Source: J088 sp003695505 [NCBI: Candidatus Dadabacteria bacterium] (lineage in GTDB: Bacteria; J088). Taken from it: a stretch of DNA of 7,943 nt. Shown here piece by piece: positions 1-5,405 of the stretch. The first letter of the stretch is position 1; each line of letters opens with the position of its first letter. The position numbers and the translations under genes were made by a program. The notes below the pieces were generated by a model. It was not told where the DNA came from, ran no database searches, and was given only the letters and a program-made list of their open reading frames with translations. The DNA lies in NCBI GenBank assembly GCA_003695505.1, contig RFIY01000256.1:1-7943 (forward strand), in the 5' to 3' direction.

Positions 1-558
1 CCCGCGCCCGAGCGCATCCAGTTCGCGCAGCAGTTTGGCGCGTAACCCGGAGGACAGGCGCCCCTGCAGTCGATCCAGCGCCTTCTGGATCGCGTCGAGG
101 CGGGTTGACGCCGCATTGAGTACGCTGCGCCGATGCTCGGGCGGCAAGGTTCCATTCAACCCGGTCCGTTCGAGCAGACCGCGGATTTCCCGCAACTTGA
201 GCAACTCCGAGTTCTTGTCTTCTTCGCTGAACAAGACGTCCCAGGAAATCACCTTTGCGCCATCGCGTGCAAGATTCTCGACCGCATCGCCCATGCGACT
301 GCGACTGAATGGCCAGCGCCCAAGGTCGTCGAGCGTCTTATCGTCGATATCGACGATCACGATCTTGTCCGATGCCGGCTGCGTCCCGCGCACCAGCAGT
401 CGGAAATCGTATACTTTGAGCTCAAACAGATCGAGAATTTCGAGTGCTGGAATGTGCCGACGCGCGCCAAACAGCATCAGGGTCAGTACAACGGCCGTCA
501 TCAGGATCGAAATCCTGAATGGCGTCAGGTGAAAAACGAAGCGGAACAGACGTTTCAA
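1..558 (-). CDS. CHASE2 domain-containing sensor protein, N-terminal part (C-terminus beyond window)
   Basis: This gene reads off the left edge of the window, and 186 codons are visible. A basic N-terminus (MKRLFRF, first residue from TTG) is followed by one hydrophobic segment at about residues 13-32. An extracytoplasmic domain then begins with a pattern typical of CHASE2: KVYDFRLLVRG at 48-58, SDKIVIVDIDDKTLDDLGRWPFSRSRM at 63-89 (key residues D70, D72, D73, G80, W82, P83) and GAKVISWDVLFSE at 100-112. Residues about 115-183 are charged and probably helical. CHASE2 domains are periplasmic sensors normally joined to adenylate cyclase, GGDEF/EAL, kinase or phosphatase outputs. The output module here is not visible, so the signalling type is unknown. 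TTG at 558 was chosen because GGAG lies 7 nt upstream; the frame stays open only to about 612 and holds no ATG. A sigma70-like promoter lies just upstream. Confidence 0.8.
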   Translation of the reverse strand, partial: MKRLFRFVFHLTPFRISILMTAVVLTLMLFGARRHIPALEILDLFELKVYDFRLLVRGTQPASDKIVIVDIDDKTLDDLGRWPFSRSRMGDAVENLARDGAKVISWDVLFSEEDKNSELLKLREIRGLLERTGLNGTLPPEHRRSVLNAASTRLDAIQKALDRLQGRLSSGLRAKLLRELDALGRG

Positions 559-609
559 GCTGGCTCTCCATAAAGCGGCTGCCGCCGCAGGGAAGGGATT
601 CTGCGCAAC

Positions 610-638
610 ATCTTAGTCAATGGAGCCTGCTCCGTCAA
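610..638 (-). promoter_or_regulatory. Putative sigma70 promoter of the CHASE2 gene
   Basis: On the minus strand TTGACG (638-633) and TAAGAT (615-610) are separated by 17 nt, matching the consensus at 5 of 6 and 4 of 6 positions. Transcription would start near 603, about 45 nt before the TTG start. The spacer contains the small dyad GGAGC-N2-GCTCC and a second TTGAC, which might be regulator contacts. No experiment supports this; the call rests on hexamers, spacing and position between two genes. Confidence 0.4.
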
Positions 639-652
639 CGGATTACACTTCG

Positions 653-1345
653 TCAAACGGACGGTTTGCGCAGCACCAGCGCCAGTTCTGGCAAAATACC
701 CCTCCGCCAGCGGAACGGCAACATCCCATGCAAATAGGTCCAGAAGTCCTCGACCTCGAATCCGGCCGCTTCGAAAAACCCGATCCAGCCGCGATGATCG
801 CGCATCCCGAAGTGGTGTTCCATCCGGTCTGGAATTGCATAAAAAATCCGCCGGATCACCGACCGGTTCGGCGTGGTGATCAGCCAGTGCCCACCAGGTT
901 CGAGAATCCGCAACACGTCGGCGGCGGCAGCCGGCTGATGCTCGTAACGCAGGTGCTCGACGACGTCCGTTGCGAAGACCGTACGAAACGAATTGTCGGA
1001 GTATGGCAGTGGCTCCACCCCCAGTGTCGCGGTCGCGAACTGATGGTCTGGATAGAGCTGACGCGCAACTTCGATCGCATGCTCGCTGACATCGACCCCG
1101 TGCAGCTCTCCCCGCCCTTCGAAACGGTTCAGGAAGTAGCCGTACGCGCAACCGATATCGAGCAGCTTCGGCCCTTCGACCCACGGCTCAAACCAGTGTG
1201 CAAGCCGGTTGAAATAGGGACGTACATCCTTGTAGCCGCCAAAAATCTTGTAGAAAAAGCTGTCTCGTCCAGAGTAGTAATGCTCGGTATAGATCGATCG
1301 ATACTCGCTGTCTGTTTTCTGCACTGGCTCCTGCTTCGCGCTCAT
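653..1345 (-). CDS. Class I SAM-dependent methyltransferase (Methyltransf_11/25-like)
   Basis: The 230-residue soluble protein has the Rossmann-fold SAM-binding signature in order: motif I LLDIGCAYG at 61-69, the acidic end of strand 2 HGVDVSE at 82-88, LPYSDNSF at 113-120, DVVEHL at 127-132, and the post-motif ILEPGGHWLITTPN at 147-160. It therefore most likely moves a methyl group from S-adenosylmethionine. The acceptor cannot be read from the sequence. The layout, with an aromatic-rich N-terminus (YTEHYYSGRDSFFYKIFGGY) and a short C-terminal region, recalls methyltransferases acting on lipids, quinones or small metabolites. The ATG at 1345 has GGAGGA 6 nt upstream. The gene starts only 31 nt after the end of tRNA-Leu and shows no promoter of its own, so it is probably transcribed from the tRNA promoter. 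The CHASE2 gene begins 94 nt after its stop. Confidence 0.85.
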   Translation of the reverse strand: MSAKQEPVQKTDSEYRSIYTEHYYSGRDSFFYKIFGGYKDVRPYFNRLAHWFEPWVEGPKLLDIGCAYGYFLNRFEGRGELHGVDVSEHAIEVARQLYPDHQFATATLGVEPLPYSDNSFRTVFATDVVEHLRYEHQPAAAADVLRILEPGGHWLITTPNRSVIRRIFYAIPDRMEHHFGMRDHRGWIGFFEAAGFEVEDFWTYLHGMLPFRWRRGILPELALVLRKPSV

Positions 1346-1376
1346 CTGGCATCCTCCGCTCGGGCGATGTTCTCAG

Positions 1377-1459
1377 TGCGGCTGGCGGGAATCGAACCCG
1401 CACGGGCAATGCCCACGGGATTTTAAGTCCCGAGTGTCTACCAGTTCCACCACAGCCGC
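1377..1459 (-). tRNA. tRNA-Leu (anticodon UAA)
   Basis: The 83-nt gene folds as a type II tRNA on the minus strand. The acceptor stem GCGGCTG (1459-1453) pairs with CAGCCGC (1384-1378), followed by discriminator A at 1377. The D-region TGGTGGAACTGGTAGACAC, the anticodon stem CGGGA..TCCCG with loop CTTAAAA containing anticodon TAA, a variable arm TGGGCATTGCCCG, and the T-arm GCGGG-TTCGATT-CCCGC are all present. It resembles bacterial leucine tRNAs reading UUA. The CCA end is not encoded: CTG follows the discriminator, so the CCA-adding enzyme must complete it. The methyltransferase gene starts 31 nt downstream. Confidence 0.95.
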
Positions 1460-1497
1460 CGTCGTGACGGGATCGGGATGTCCGTCCCGGTTCCTAG

Positions 1498-1526
1498 ATG
1501 ATACCAATGCCAGCGCCCCCTTGAAA
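1498..1526 (-). promoter_or_regulatory. Possible promoter of tRNA-Leu (and the methyltransferase)
   Basis: On the minus strand TATCAT (1503-1498) matches the -10 consensus at 5 of 6 positions. A weak -35 TTTCAA (1526-1521) sits 17 nt upstream. The start point would be near 1490, leaving a leader of about 30 nt with a G/C-rich beginning, which is normal for stable RNA genes. The -35 match is poor, so this is tentative. Confidence 0.3.
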
Positions 1527-1535
1527 TCGGGGCGC
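1513..1535. repeat. GC-rich inverted repeat between the divergent promoters
   Basis: GCGCCCC (1513-1519) and GGGGCGC (1529-1535) form a perfect 7-bp inverted repeat around 9 nt. It is not followed by a T-run on either strand, so it is unlikely to be an intrinsic terminator. The proposed -35 of the tRNA promoter falls in its loop. It may be a protein-binding dyad or a chance structure. Confidence 0.35.
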
Positions 1536-1545
1536 GGACAAAAAA

Positions 1546-1561
1546 TTGACACGCGAGTCAA
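1546..1561. promoter_or_regulatory. 16-bp palindrome, probable repressor operator of the thiolase gene
   Basis: TTGACACGCGAGTCAA is palindromic except for one central pair: arms TTGAC/GTCAA flank a CGCG core. Its left arm is part of the -35 hexamer of the promoter in front of the thiolase gene. A 16-bp dyad with this geometry is typical of TetR- or MarR-type repressor sites, many of which respond to acyl-CoAs or other small ligands. The regulator is not encoded in the window, and the family assignment is inference. Confidence 0.5.
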
Positions 1562-1575
1562 TAATCGGGTATGAT
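1546..1575 (+). promoter_or_regulatory. Near-consensus sigma70 promoter of the thiolase gene
   Basis: TTGACA (1546-1551, 6 of 6) and TATGAT (1570-1575, 5 of 6) are separated by 18 nt. Transcription should start near 1582, giving a leader of about 110 nt before the thiolase ATG at 1693. The hexamers are the best promoter match in the window. The overlapping palindrome suggests that this strong promoter is held down by a repressor. Confidence 0.65.
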
Positions 1576-1582
1576 TGTCGTA

Positions 1583-1668
1583 GAACCGGCACGGCGCTGG
1601 TTCCCGGACCTGCACACCAGCCGGGTGCAAGGCTGTTATTTGTAACTTCTCTTTCTGGACGGAAAGAG
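1583..1668 (+). other. Structured 5' leader of the thiolase mRNA (two stem-loops)
   Basis: The predicted leader begins with a stem-loop: GAACCGGC (1583-1590) pairs with GCTGGTTC (1596-1603), with one G-U pair and a 5-nt loop, almost at the predicted 5' end. A second stem-loop pairs CTCTTTC (1649-1655) with GAAAGAG (1662-1668) around TGGACG, ending about 10 nt before the Shine-Dalgarno region. The 5' hairpin could protect the mRNA from decay; the second could influence initiation. No known riboswitch class is recognised. Confidence 0.35.
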
Positions 1669-1692
1669 CAACCATCGAAGGAGTGATGCCCT

Positions 1693-2874
1693 ATGTCACG
1701 CAAGGTATGTGTGATCGGTGTCGGTATGAGCAAGTTCGCCAAGCCTGGCGCAAGTCCCGAATATAACGAAATGGCAAAGGTGGCCGGCGAAACCGCGCTC
1801 AAGGACGCCGGTATTCCGTACGAAGCTGTCGAGCAGGCCTACGCCGGCTACGTCTACGGCGACAGCACCTGCGGCCAGCGCGCCGTCTATGAGCTGGGCC
1901 TGACGGGCATTCCGGTCGTCAACGTCAACAACAACTGTTCGACCGGTTCGACCGCGCTGTTCCTGGCGCGGCAGGCCATCGAGGGTGGTCTTGCCGAATG
2001 CGTCCTCGCGCTCGGCTTCGAAAAGATGGAAAAGGGCGCGCTGATGAGCAAGTTCACGGATCGCCTGAATCCGATGGACAAGCACGTCACGACGATGATG
2101 GAAGTCCAGGGCATGGCTCCCGCCCCCGCAGCCGCACAGATGTTCGGCGGCGCAGGGCGCGAATACCGCGAAAAGTATGGTGTGTCGAACGAATCGTTCG
2201 CAAAGATTGCGCTCAAGAACCGTACGCACGCGGCCAACAACCCGTACGCGATTTTCAATCAGCCGTTGACACTCGAAGACATCCTCAACGCGCCGATGGT
2301 CTTCGATCCGCTGACGCGCTACCAGTGCTGCCCGCCAACCTGTGGCGCAGCCGCCGCAATCGTCTGCTCGGAAGAATTCGCGAAGAAGCACGGCCACAGC
2401 AATCCGGTCTACATTGCCGCGCAGGCGATGGCGACCGACCTGCCCTCCTCCTTCGAAGAGAAGAGCATGATGAAGGTCGTCGGTTTCGACATGGCCAAAA
2501 AAGCCGCGGATGAAGTCTATGAAAAGTCCGGCCTTGGCCCCGAAGACGTCGATGTCATCGAGCTGCACGACTGCTTCTCGGCCAACGAGATGATCACTTA
2601 CGAGGTCCTTGGCCTTGCAGGTGAAGGTGAAGCCGGCAAGCTGATCGAGGACGGCGAAGTCACCTATGGCGGCAAGTGGGTCGTCAATCCATCGGGCGGC
2701 CTGCTCAGCAAGGGCCATCCGCTCGGTGCTACCGGTCTGGCGCAGTGCACCGAACTGGTCTGGCAGCTTCAGGGCCGTGCCGACAAGCGGCAGGTCGAAA
2801 ATGCCCGTGTCGCTCTGCAGCACAACATCGGTCTGGGTGGCGCAGCCGTCGTCACGATGTACCGCAAGGACTGA
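1693..2874 (+). CDS. SCP-x/lipid-transfer-type thiolase (acetyl-CoA acyltransferase family)
   Basis: The 393-residue protein is a complete thiolase-fold enzyme of the SCP2-thiolase branch. It shows [15 protein letters not shown] at the start, the nucleophilic cysteine C82 in NNNCSTGS, the branch-defining HDCF motif with H292, the GHPLGATG loop with H342, and the C-terminal QHNIGLGG glycine loop at 376-383. Relatives cleave or form 3-ketoacyl-CoA (fatty acid, sterol side-chain or aromatic side-chain degradation); the substrate is not readable here. It lacks the C-terminal SCP2 sterol-carrier domain of animal SCP-x. The DUF35/OB-fold zinc-ribbon partner often found beside bacterial homologues is also absent. 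The ATG at 1693 has GAAGGAG 9 nt upstream. The gene is monocistronic: strong promoter with palindrome and structured leader before it, terminator 30 nt after it. Confidence 0.92.
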   Translation: MSRKVCVIGVGMSKFAKPGASPEYNEMAKVAGETALKDAGIPYEAVEQAYAGYVYGDSTCGQRAVYELGLTGIPVVNVNNNCSTGSTALFLARQAIEGGLAECVLALGFEKMEKGALMSKFTDRLNPMDKHVTTMMEVQGMAPAPAAAQMFGGAGREYREKYGVSNESFAKIALKNRTHAANNPYAIFNQPLTLEDILNAPMVFDPLTRYQCCPPTCGAAAAIVCSEEFAKKHGHSNPVYIAAQAMATDLPSSFEEKSMMKVVGFDMAKKAADEVYEKSGLGPEDVDVIELHDCFSANEMITYEVLGLAGEGEAGKLIEDGEVTYGGKWVVNPSGGLLSKGHPLGATGLAQCTELVWQLQGRADKRQVENARVALQHNIGLGGAAVVTMYRKD

Positions 2875-2903
2875 TTGCCCGGTCCTGCGCAATCCGCATG
2901 CAG

Positions 2904-2935
2904 AAACGGGCCGCCCCTCCGGGCGGCCCGTTTTT
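2904..2935 (+). terminator. Rho-independent terminator of the thiolase gene
   Basis: ACGGGCCGCCC (2906-2916) pairs perfectly with GGGCGGCCCGT (2921-2931) around the loop CTCC. The stem extends by A-T pairs at 2904-2905 with 2932-2933, and a run of five T (2931-2935) follows. It starts 30 nt after the thiolase stop. It lies between convergent genes; on the minus strand the T-run is broken (TTTCTG), so it may also stop the wax synthase transcript, less efficiently. Confidence 0.93.
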
Positions 2936-2968
2936 ATTGTCCTGCGGCGGTTGCGGCAGGCAGGTTCC

Positions 2969-4555
2969 TCAATCCTTGCGCGCGTTCAGTCGGTCAAGCG
3001 GATTTTGTCCCAATGTTGATGCGGCTTTCCGGGATCGCCTGGACGGCACTGCGGAGCGGGTCTTGCGTGTCGAGGTGTTGGCCCGGGCGCGAGGCTTGCT
3101 TTGCGCGGGCTTCTTGCGTCGCCCTGCACCGGATCCGGTCTGCGCAGACTTTGGCAGCAGGCGCCGTGCAAACTCGCGGTATTCGGCCTCGATCGCCGCA
3201 CCGATCCGCTCGGGATCGGAAACCTGTTCCGCATCGACGTAGACGCCAAAACCCAACGTATTGCCATAGCTCAGCAACGTAATATTCAGTCCAACCCCTT
3301 CCATCACCGGGCCGATCGGGCAGATCGCCTCGACCGGATAACCTGCCAGCGTCCGCGTCTCCGGTGTACCCGGGATGTTCGAAACGATGAGGTTGTGGAC
3401 CGGCGGCGCGACTTCGGTCAGTCCACTTTCCCGATAGAGATCGATGGCAAGCCGAAAGCCCGGGGCGTTGAACTCTGCCCATTCCTCGAGAATCTCACCG
3501 CCGACCGCGCCGTGTTCGGTCTTGGCCTGCTGCGCATCGGCATGGATGGTCTGCAGGCGTTCGACAGGATCGGCGATATCAGTGGCGAGTGTCGCCCACA
3601 TGCCCGAAACGCGGTTGCGAACTTCCTGCTCATCTGGCCGGCGCACCGATACGGGCACCATGGCGATCAGCGACTGCTCGGGGATGCCGCCATGTTCGTC
3701 CAGATAACGGCGCAACCCGCCGCCGACGATCGCCAGTACCAGGTCGTTCAGCGTGACCCCGGCAGCGGCCTTGATCGCTCTGAGGCGATCCATCGGCAAG
3801 ATGATCTGGGCGTAGTCCCGTCGTGCACTCAATTGATGATTGAACAGCGTCTGCGGCGCCCGGTATGGCGCGGCGCGCACATGGTCTGAGCCGGCCTGAT
3901 GCGTTTGCAATTGTCGCTCGGTCCGTAGCAGGGCAACCACCCCGCGAACCGAGTCGCGCACAACGCGCAACAACTTCTCGGGGCGCCTGACCAGATGCTG
4001 CAACGCGATGCGCACCAGCTCCGCACGCTCCGGCACGGGTTCACCCGTGATCGCACGCGGCAATGCACGCAGCCCGGCCCCGCTCTCTGGATCGCACGCA
4101 TTCAATGTCAGCCTTGCGCCGGAGACGCCATCGACCAGCGCGTGGTGGTACTTGAAGAACAGCGCAAAGCGTCCGTCCGGAAGGCCTTCGATCAACCAGG
4201 CCTGCCAGAGCGGATAGCGACGGTCGAGCCGCCCGCAGGCCAGCCTGCCGATCAGTTGCTCGAACGTCCGCATCGTCGCCGGCTGCGGTAGCGCGATGTG
4301 ATGAAGGTGGTGCGCCAGATCGAAGTCCGGGTCATCGATCCACCACGGATGATCCAGCGCAAGCGGCACTTCGACCAGACGCCGCCGAAACTCGGGATAC
4401 TCGCGAACTCTGTTCGACAGGGCCGACCAGATCCCGGCAAATGCCGGCGCGTCATCTCCGTTCAGATCACAGATCACGGTATAGCAGACGTTGAAATGCA
4501 TCGTTGCCGTTTCCATGTACAGAAACGATGCATCGATTCCGTTCAATTGTTGCAT
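2969..4555 (-). CDS. Wax ester synthase / diacylglycerol acyltransferase (WS/DGAT), with basic C-terminal tail
   Basis: The 528-residue protein belongs to the bacterial WS/DGAT family, which esterifies fatty alcohols or diacylglycerol with acyl-CoA to make wax esters or triacylglycerol at the inner face of the membrane. Visible signatures are the N-terminal LNGIDASFLYMET (4-16), the catalytic HHALVDG (137-143, the HHxxxDG motif), NDLVLAIVGGGLRRYL (270-285), VSNIPG (391-396) and the end of the fold near 465. The C-terminal part from about 468 to 528 is not part of the family fold: it is low-complexity, with 18 Lys/Arg and only 2 Asp/Glu. The ATG at 4555 is preferred over a GTG at 4573 because AGGAG lies 10 nt before it and family members start near the LNGIDASF motif. 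It follows the Rieske gene by 65 nt on the same strand, so co-transcription is plausible. Confidence 0.92.
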   Translation of the reverse strand: MQQLNGIDASFLYMETATMHFNVCYTVICDLNGDDAPAFAGIWSALSNRVREYPEFRRRLVEVPLALDHPWWIDDPDFDLAHHLHHIALPQPATMRTFEQLIGRLACGRLDRRYPLWQAWLIEGLPDGRFALFFKYHHALVDGVSGARLTLNACDPESGAGLRALPRAITGEPVPERAELVRIALQHLVRRPEKLLRVVRDSVRGVVALLRTERQLQTHQAGSDHVRAAPYRAPQTLFNHQLSARRDYAQIILPMDRLRAIKAAAGVTLNDLVLAIVGGGLRRYLDEHGGIPEQSLIAMVPVSVRRPDEQEVRNRVSGMWATLATDIADPVERLQTIHADAQQAKTEHGAVGGEILEEWAEFNAPGFRLAIDLYRESGLTEVAPPVHNLIVSNIPGTPETRTLAGYPVEAICPIGPVMEGVGLNITLLSYGNTLGFGVYVDAEQVSDPERIGAAIEAEYREFARRLLPKSAQTGSGAGRRKKPAQSKPRARANTSTRKTRSAVPSRRSRKAASTLGQNPLDRLNARKD

Positions 4556-4557
4556 CC

Positions 4558-4569
4558 GGAGTCGACTCC
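4558..4569. repeat. Perfect 12-bp palindrome covering the WS/DGAT ribosome-binding site
   Basis: GGAGTCGACTCC is a perfect 12-bp palindrome that begins 2 nt upstream of the WS/DGAT ATG and contains most of its Shine-Dalgarno AGGAG. In the mRNA, GGAG can pair with CUCC around a UCGA tetraloop, which would partly mask the ribosome-binding site. A 4-bp stem is weak, so the effect may be small. Confidence 0.4.
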
Positions 4570-4576
4570 TCACATA

Positions 4577-4595
4577 TGAACCCGATTCAGGTTCA
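4577..4595. repeat. Inverted repeat TGAACC-N7-GGTTCA upstream of the WS/DGAT gene
   Basis: Perfect 6-bp arms separated by 7 nt lie in the 65-nt gap between the Rieske and WS/DGAT genes, ending 21 nt before the WS/DGAT ATG. The geometry fits a dimeric regulator site or a small mRNA hairpin. No T-run follows, so it is not a terminator. No good sigma70 promoter is visible beside it. Confidence 0.35.
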
Positions 4596-4620
4596 GAATA
4601 ACAGGCAGATCTGACGGCAT

Positions 4621-4968
4621 TTATTGATCGAGATCAGCAAGCTGCTGTCCGGCGCGCACACACAACTCGACCTGCCCCTCCTGGACACGCACCGGAACAG
4701 CAATCAGCGGACCATCCGCCGGCGGGCAACGAATTTCTCCGGTCTCCACGGCGAAACAGGCGCCATGCCAGGGGCAGACAATTTCGTCGCGATCGACATA
4801 CCCCGTGGAAAGGGGGTAGTCCACATGCGTACAGCGGTCCTCGTAGGCATAGACGGCGTATCCGCGCCGCACGACGATCGCCGCGAACCCGCCTGGCGAT
4901 ACGGGGATGATCTCTGCCTCGGGAATGTCATCCAGCGGCCCAATCGAAACCCAGGACGAATCAGTCAT
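4621..4968 (-). CDS. Small Rieske [2Fe-2S] ferredoxin (non-heme iron oxygenase ferredoxin subunit type)
   Basis: The 115-residue soluble protein carries one Rieske cluster-binding domain: C46-T-H48 and C65-P-W-H68, separated by 16 residues between the two boxes. The usual GYVDRDEIVCPWHGACF and TGEIRCPPADGPL features are present. Such proteins pass single electrons to non-heme iron oxygenases, or sit beside SUF-type Fe-S assembly genes with a less defined role. There is no transmembrane segment, so it is not a bc1-complex Rieske protein. The ATG at 4968 lies inside the end of the upstream scaffold gene, giving an 8-nt overlap (ATGACTGA) and suggesting translational coupling. No oxygenase alpha subunit or reductase is encoded nearby. 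Confidence 0.9.
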   Translation of the reverse strand: MTDSSWVSIGPLDDIPEAEIIPVSPGGFAAIVVRRGYAVYAYEDRCTHVDYPLSTGYVDRDEIVCPWHGACFAVETGEIRCPPADGPLIAVPVRVQEGQVELCVRAGQQLADLDQ

Positions 4969-5326
4969 GATCCCCACCCAATGCCACGGCTCGGCGGGCC
5001 GCATCGAGCGGCAATAGCAGACATTCGCGCCGTGATGGCGGCAGCACCGGATCGTCGAGCAGGTGCAACAACTGCGCCTCATCCATCTGATCGAGCGCAC
5101 GCGCTGGTTTGCCTTTGAGCCATTCGGTCAGAACCGAAGCCGCCGCCGTCGTCACCGCGCAGCACTGCCCCTCGAACGCGGCGTCTTCGACGACGCCATC
5201 GTGTACGGTCAGCGCGATCGTCAGGTCGTCGCCGCACAGACGTCCCGTCTCGTGACGAACATGTGTTGCCTGCGGGTTTGCTCTGCGGTTCAGTGGCCGA
5301 CTATAGTATTGCAGGAGGCGATCCAT
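4961..5326 (-). CDS. NifU/SufU-like Fe-S cluster assembly scaffold protein
   Basis: The 121-residue protein matches the IscU/SufU/NifU-N fold. It starts MDRLLQYYSRPLNRR and has the three conserved cysteines: C31 in CGDD with the neighbouring D33, C55 (or C56) in FEGQCCAV, and C102 in RRECLLLP. These ligate Zn or a nascent [2Fe-2S] cluster in the family. Length and spacing are unusual: 24 residues then about 47, close to IscU, and without the roughly 20-residue insert of SufU. The IscU LPPVK chaperone motif is also absent. Residues around C102 (RxxC) are more SufU-like, so assignment to one subfamily is open. The ATG at 5326 has no clear Shine-Dalgarno; a GTG at 5341 is an alternative. The gene is the first of a minus-strand set and overlaps the Rieske gene by 8 nt. 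Confidence 0.82.
   Translation of the reverse strand: MDRLLQYYSRPLNRRANPQATHVRHETGRLCGDDLTIALTVHDGVVEDAAFEGQCCAVTTAAASVLTEWLKGKPARALDQMDEAQLLHLLDDPVLPPSRRECLLLPLDAARRAVALGGDHD
5278..5307 (+). promoter_or_regulatory. Possible promoter of the TonB-dependent receptor, inside the scaffold gene
   Basis: TATAGT (5302-5307) matches the -10 consensus at 5 of 6 positions. TTGCTC (5278-5283) is a weak -35 at 18 nt spacing. The start would be near 5314, about 92 nt before the preferred receptor ATG. The site lies antisense within the first codons of the divergent Fe-S scaffold gene, so the two transcripts may overlap. Confidence 0.3.
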
Positions 5327-5405
5327 GGGGCCGAGTCGCACAGTCCATTCGGGAAAAACACAGCTAACCGGCGCTTGGACTACAGCGTACAGGAGAAACA
5401 GGCAA

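Noticed and set aside
35-573. Plus-strand open frames over the left edge
   Set aside because: The minus strand encodes a recognisable CHASE2 domain with a start and promoter; the plus-strand translations show only low-complexity residues.
620-1426. A 268-codon plus-strand open frame over the methyltransferase and tRNA
   Set aside because: It runs antisense through the methyltransferase and into the tRNA gene, has no domain, and its start lacks support.
1696-2892. A 398-codon open frame antisense to the thiolase gene
   Set aside because: Its translation has no recognisable domain and is Arg/His/Val-rich, as expected from the reverse complement of a GC-biased coding sequence; the sense frame is a complete conserved thiolase.
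2941-2960. CCTGC...GCAGG inverted repeat after the WS/DGAT stop as its own terminator
   Set aside because: The stem is only 5 bp and no T-run follows on the minus strand; the strong hairpin at 2904-2935 is a better shared terminator.
1583-4594. The GAACC...GGTTC arms before the thiolase (1583-1603) and before the WS/DGAT (4578-4594) as a shared regulator site
   Set aside because: The arms match but the spacers differ (11 versus 7 nt) and the first is better explained as an mRNA hairpin; five-base arms can recur by chance.
5327-5405. Possible Fur box between the scaffold and receptor genes
   Set aside because: No stretch resembling the GATAATGATAATCATTATC consensus is present in the gap, so iron regulation by Fur is not supported.
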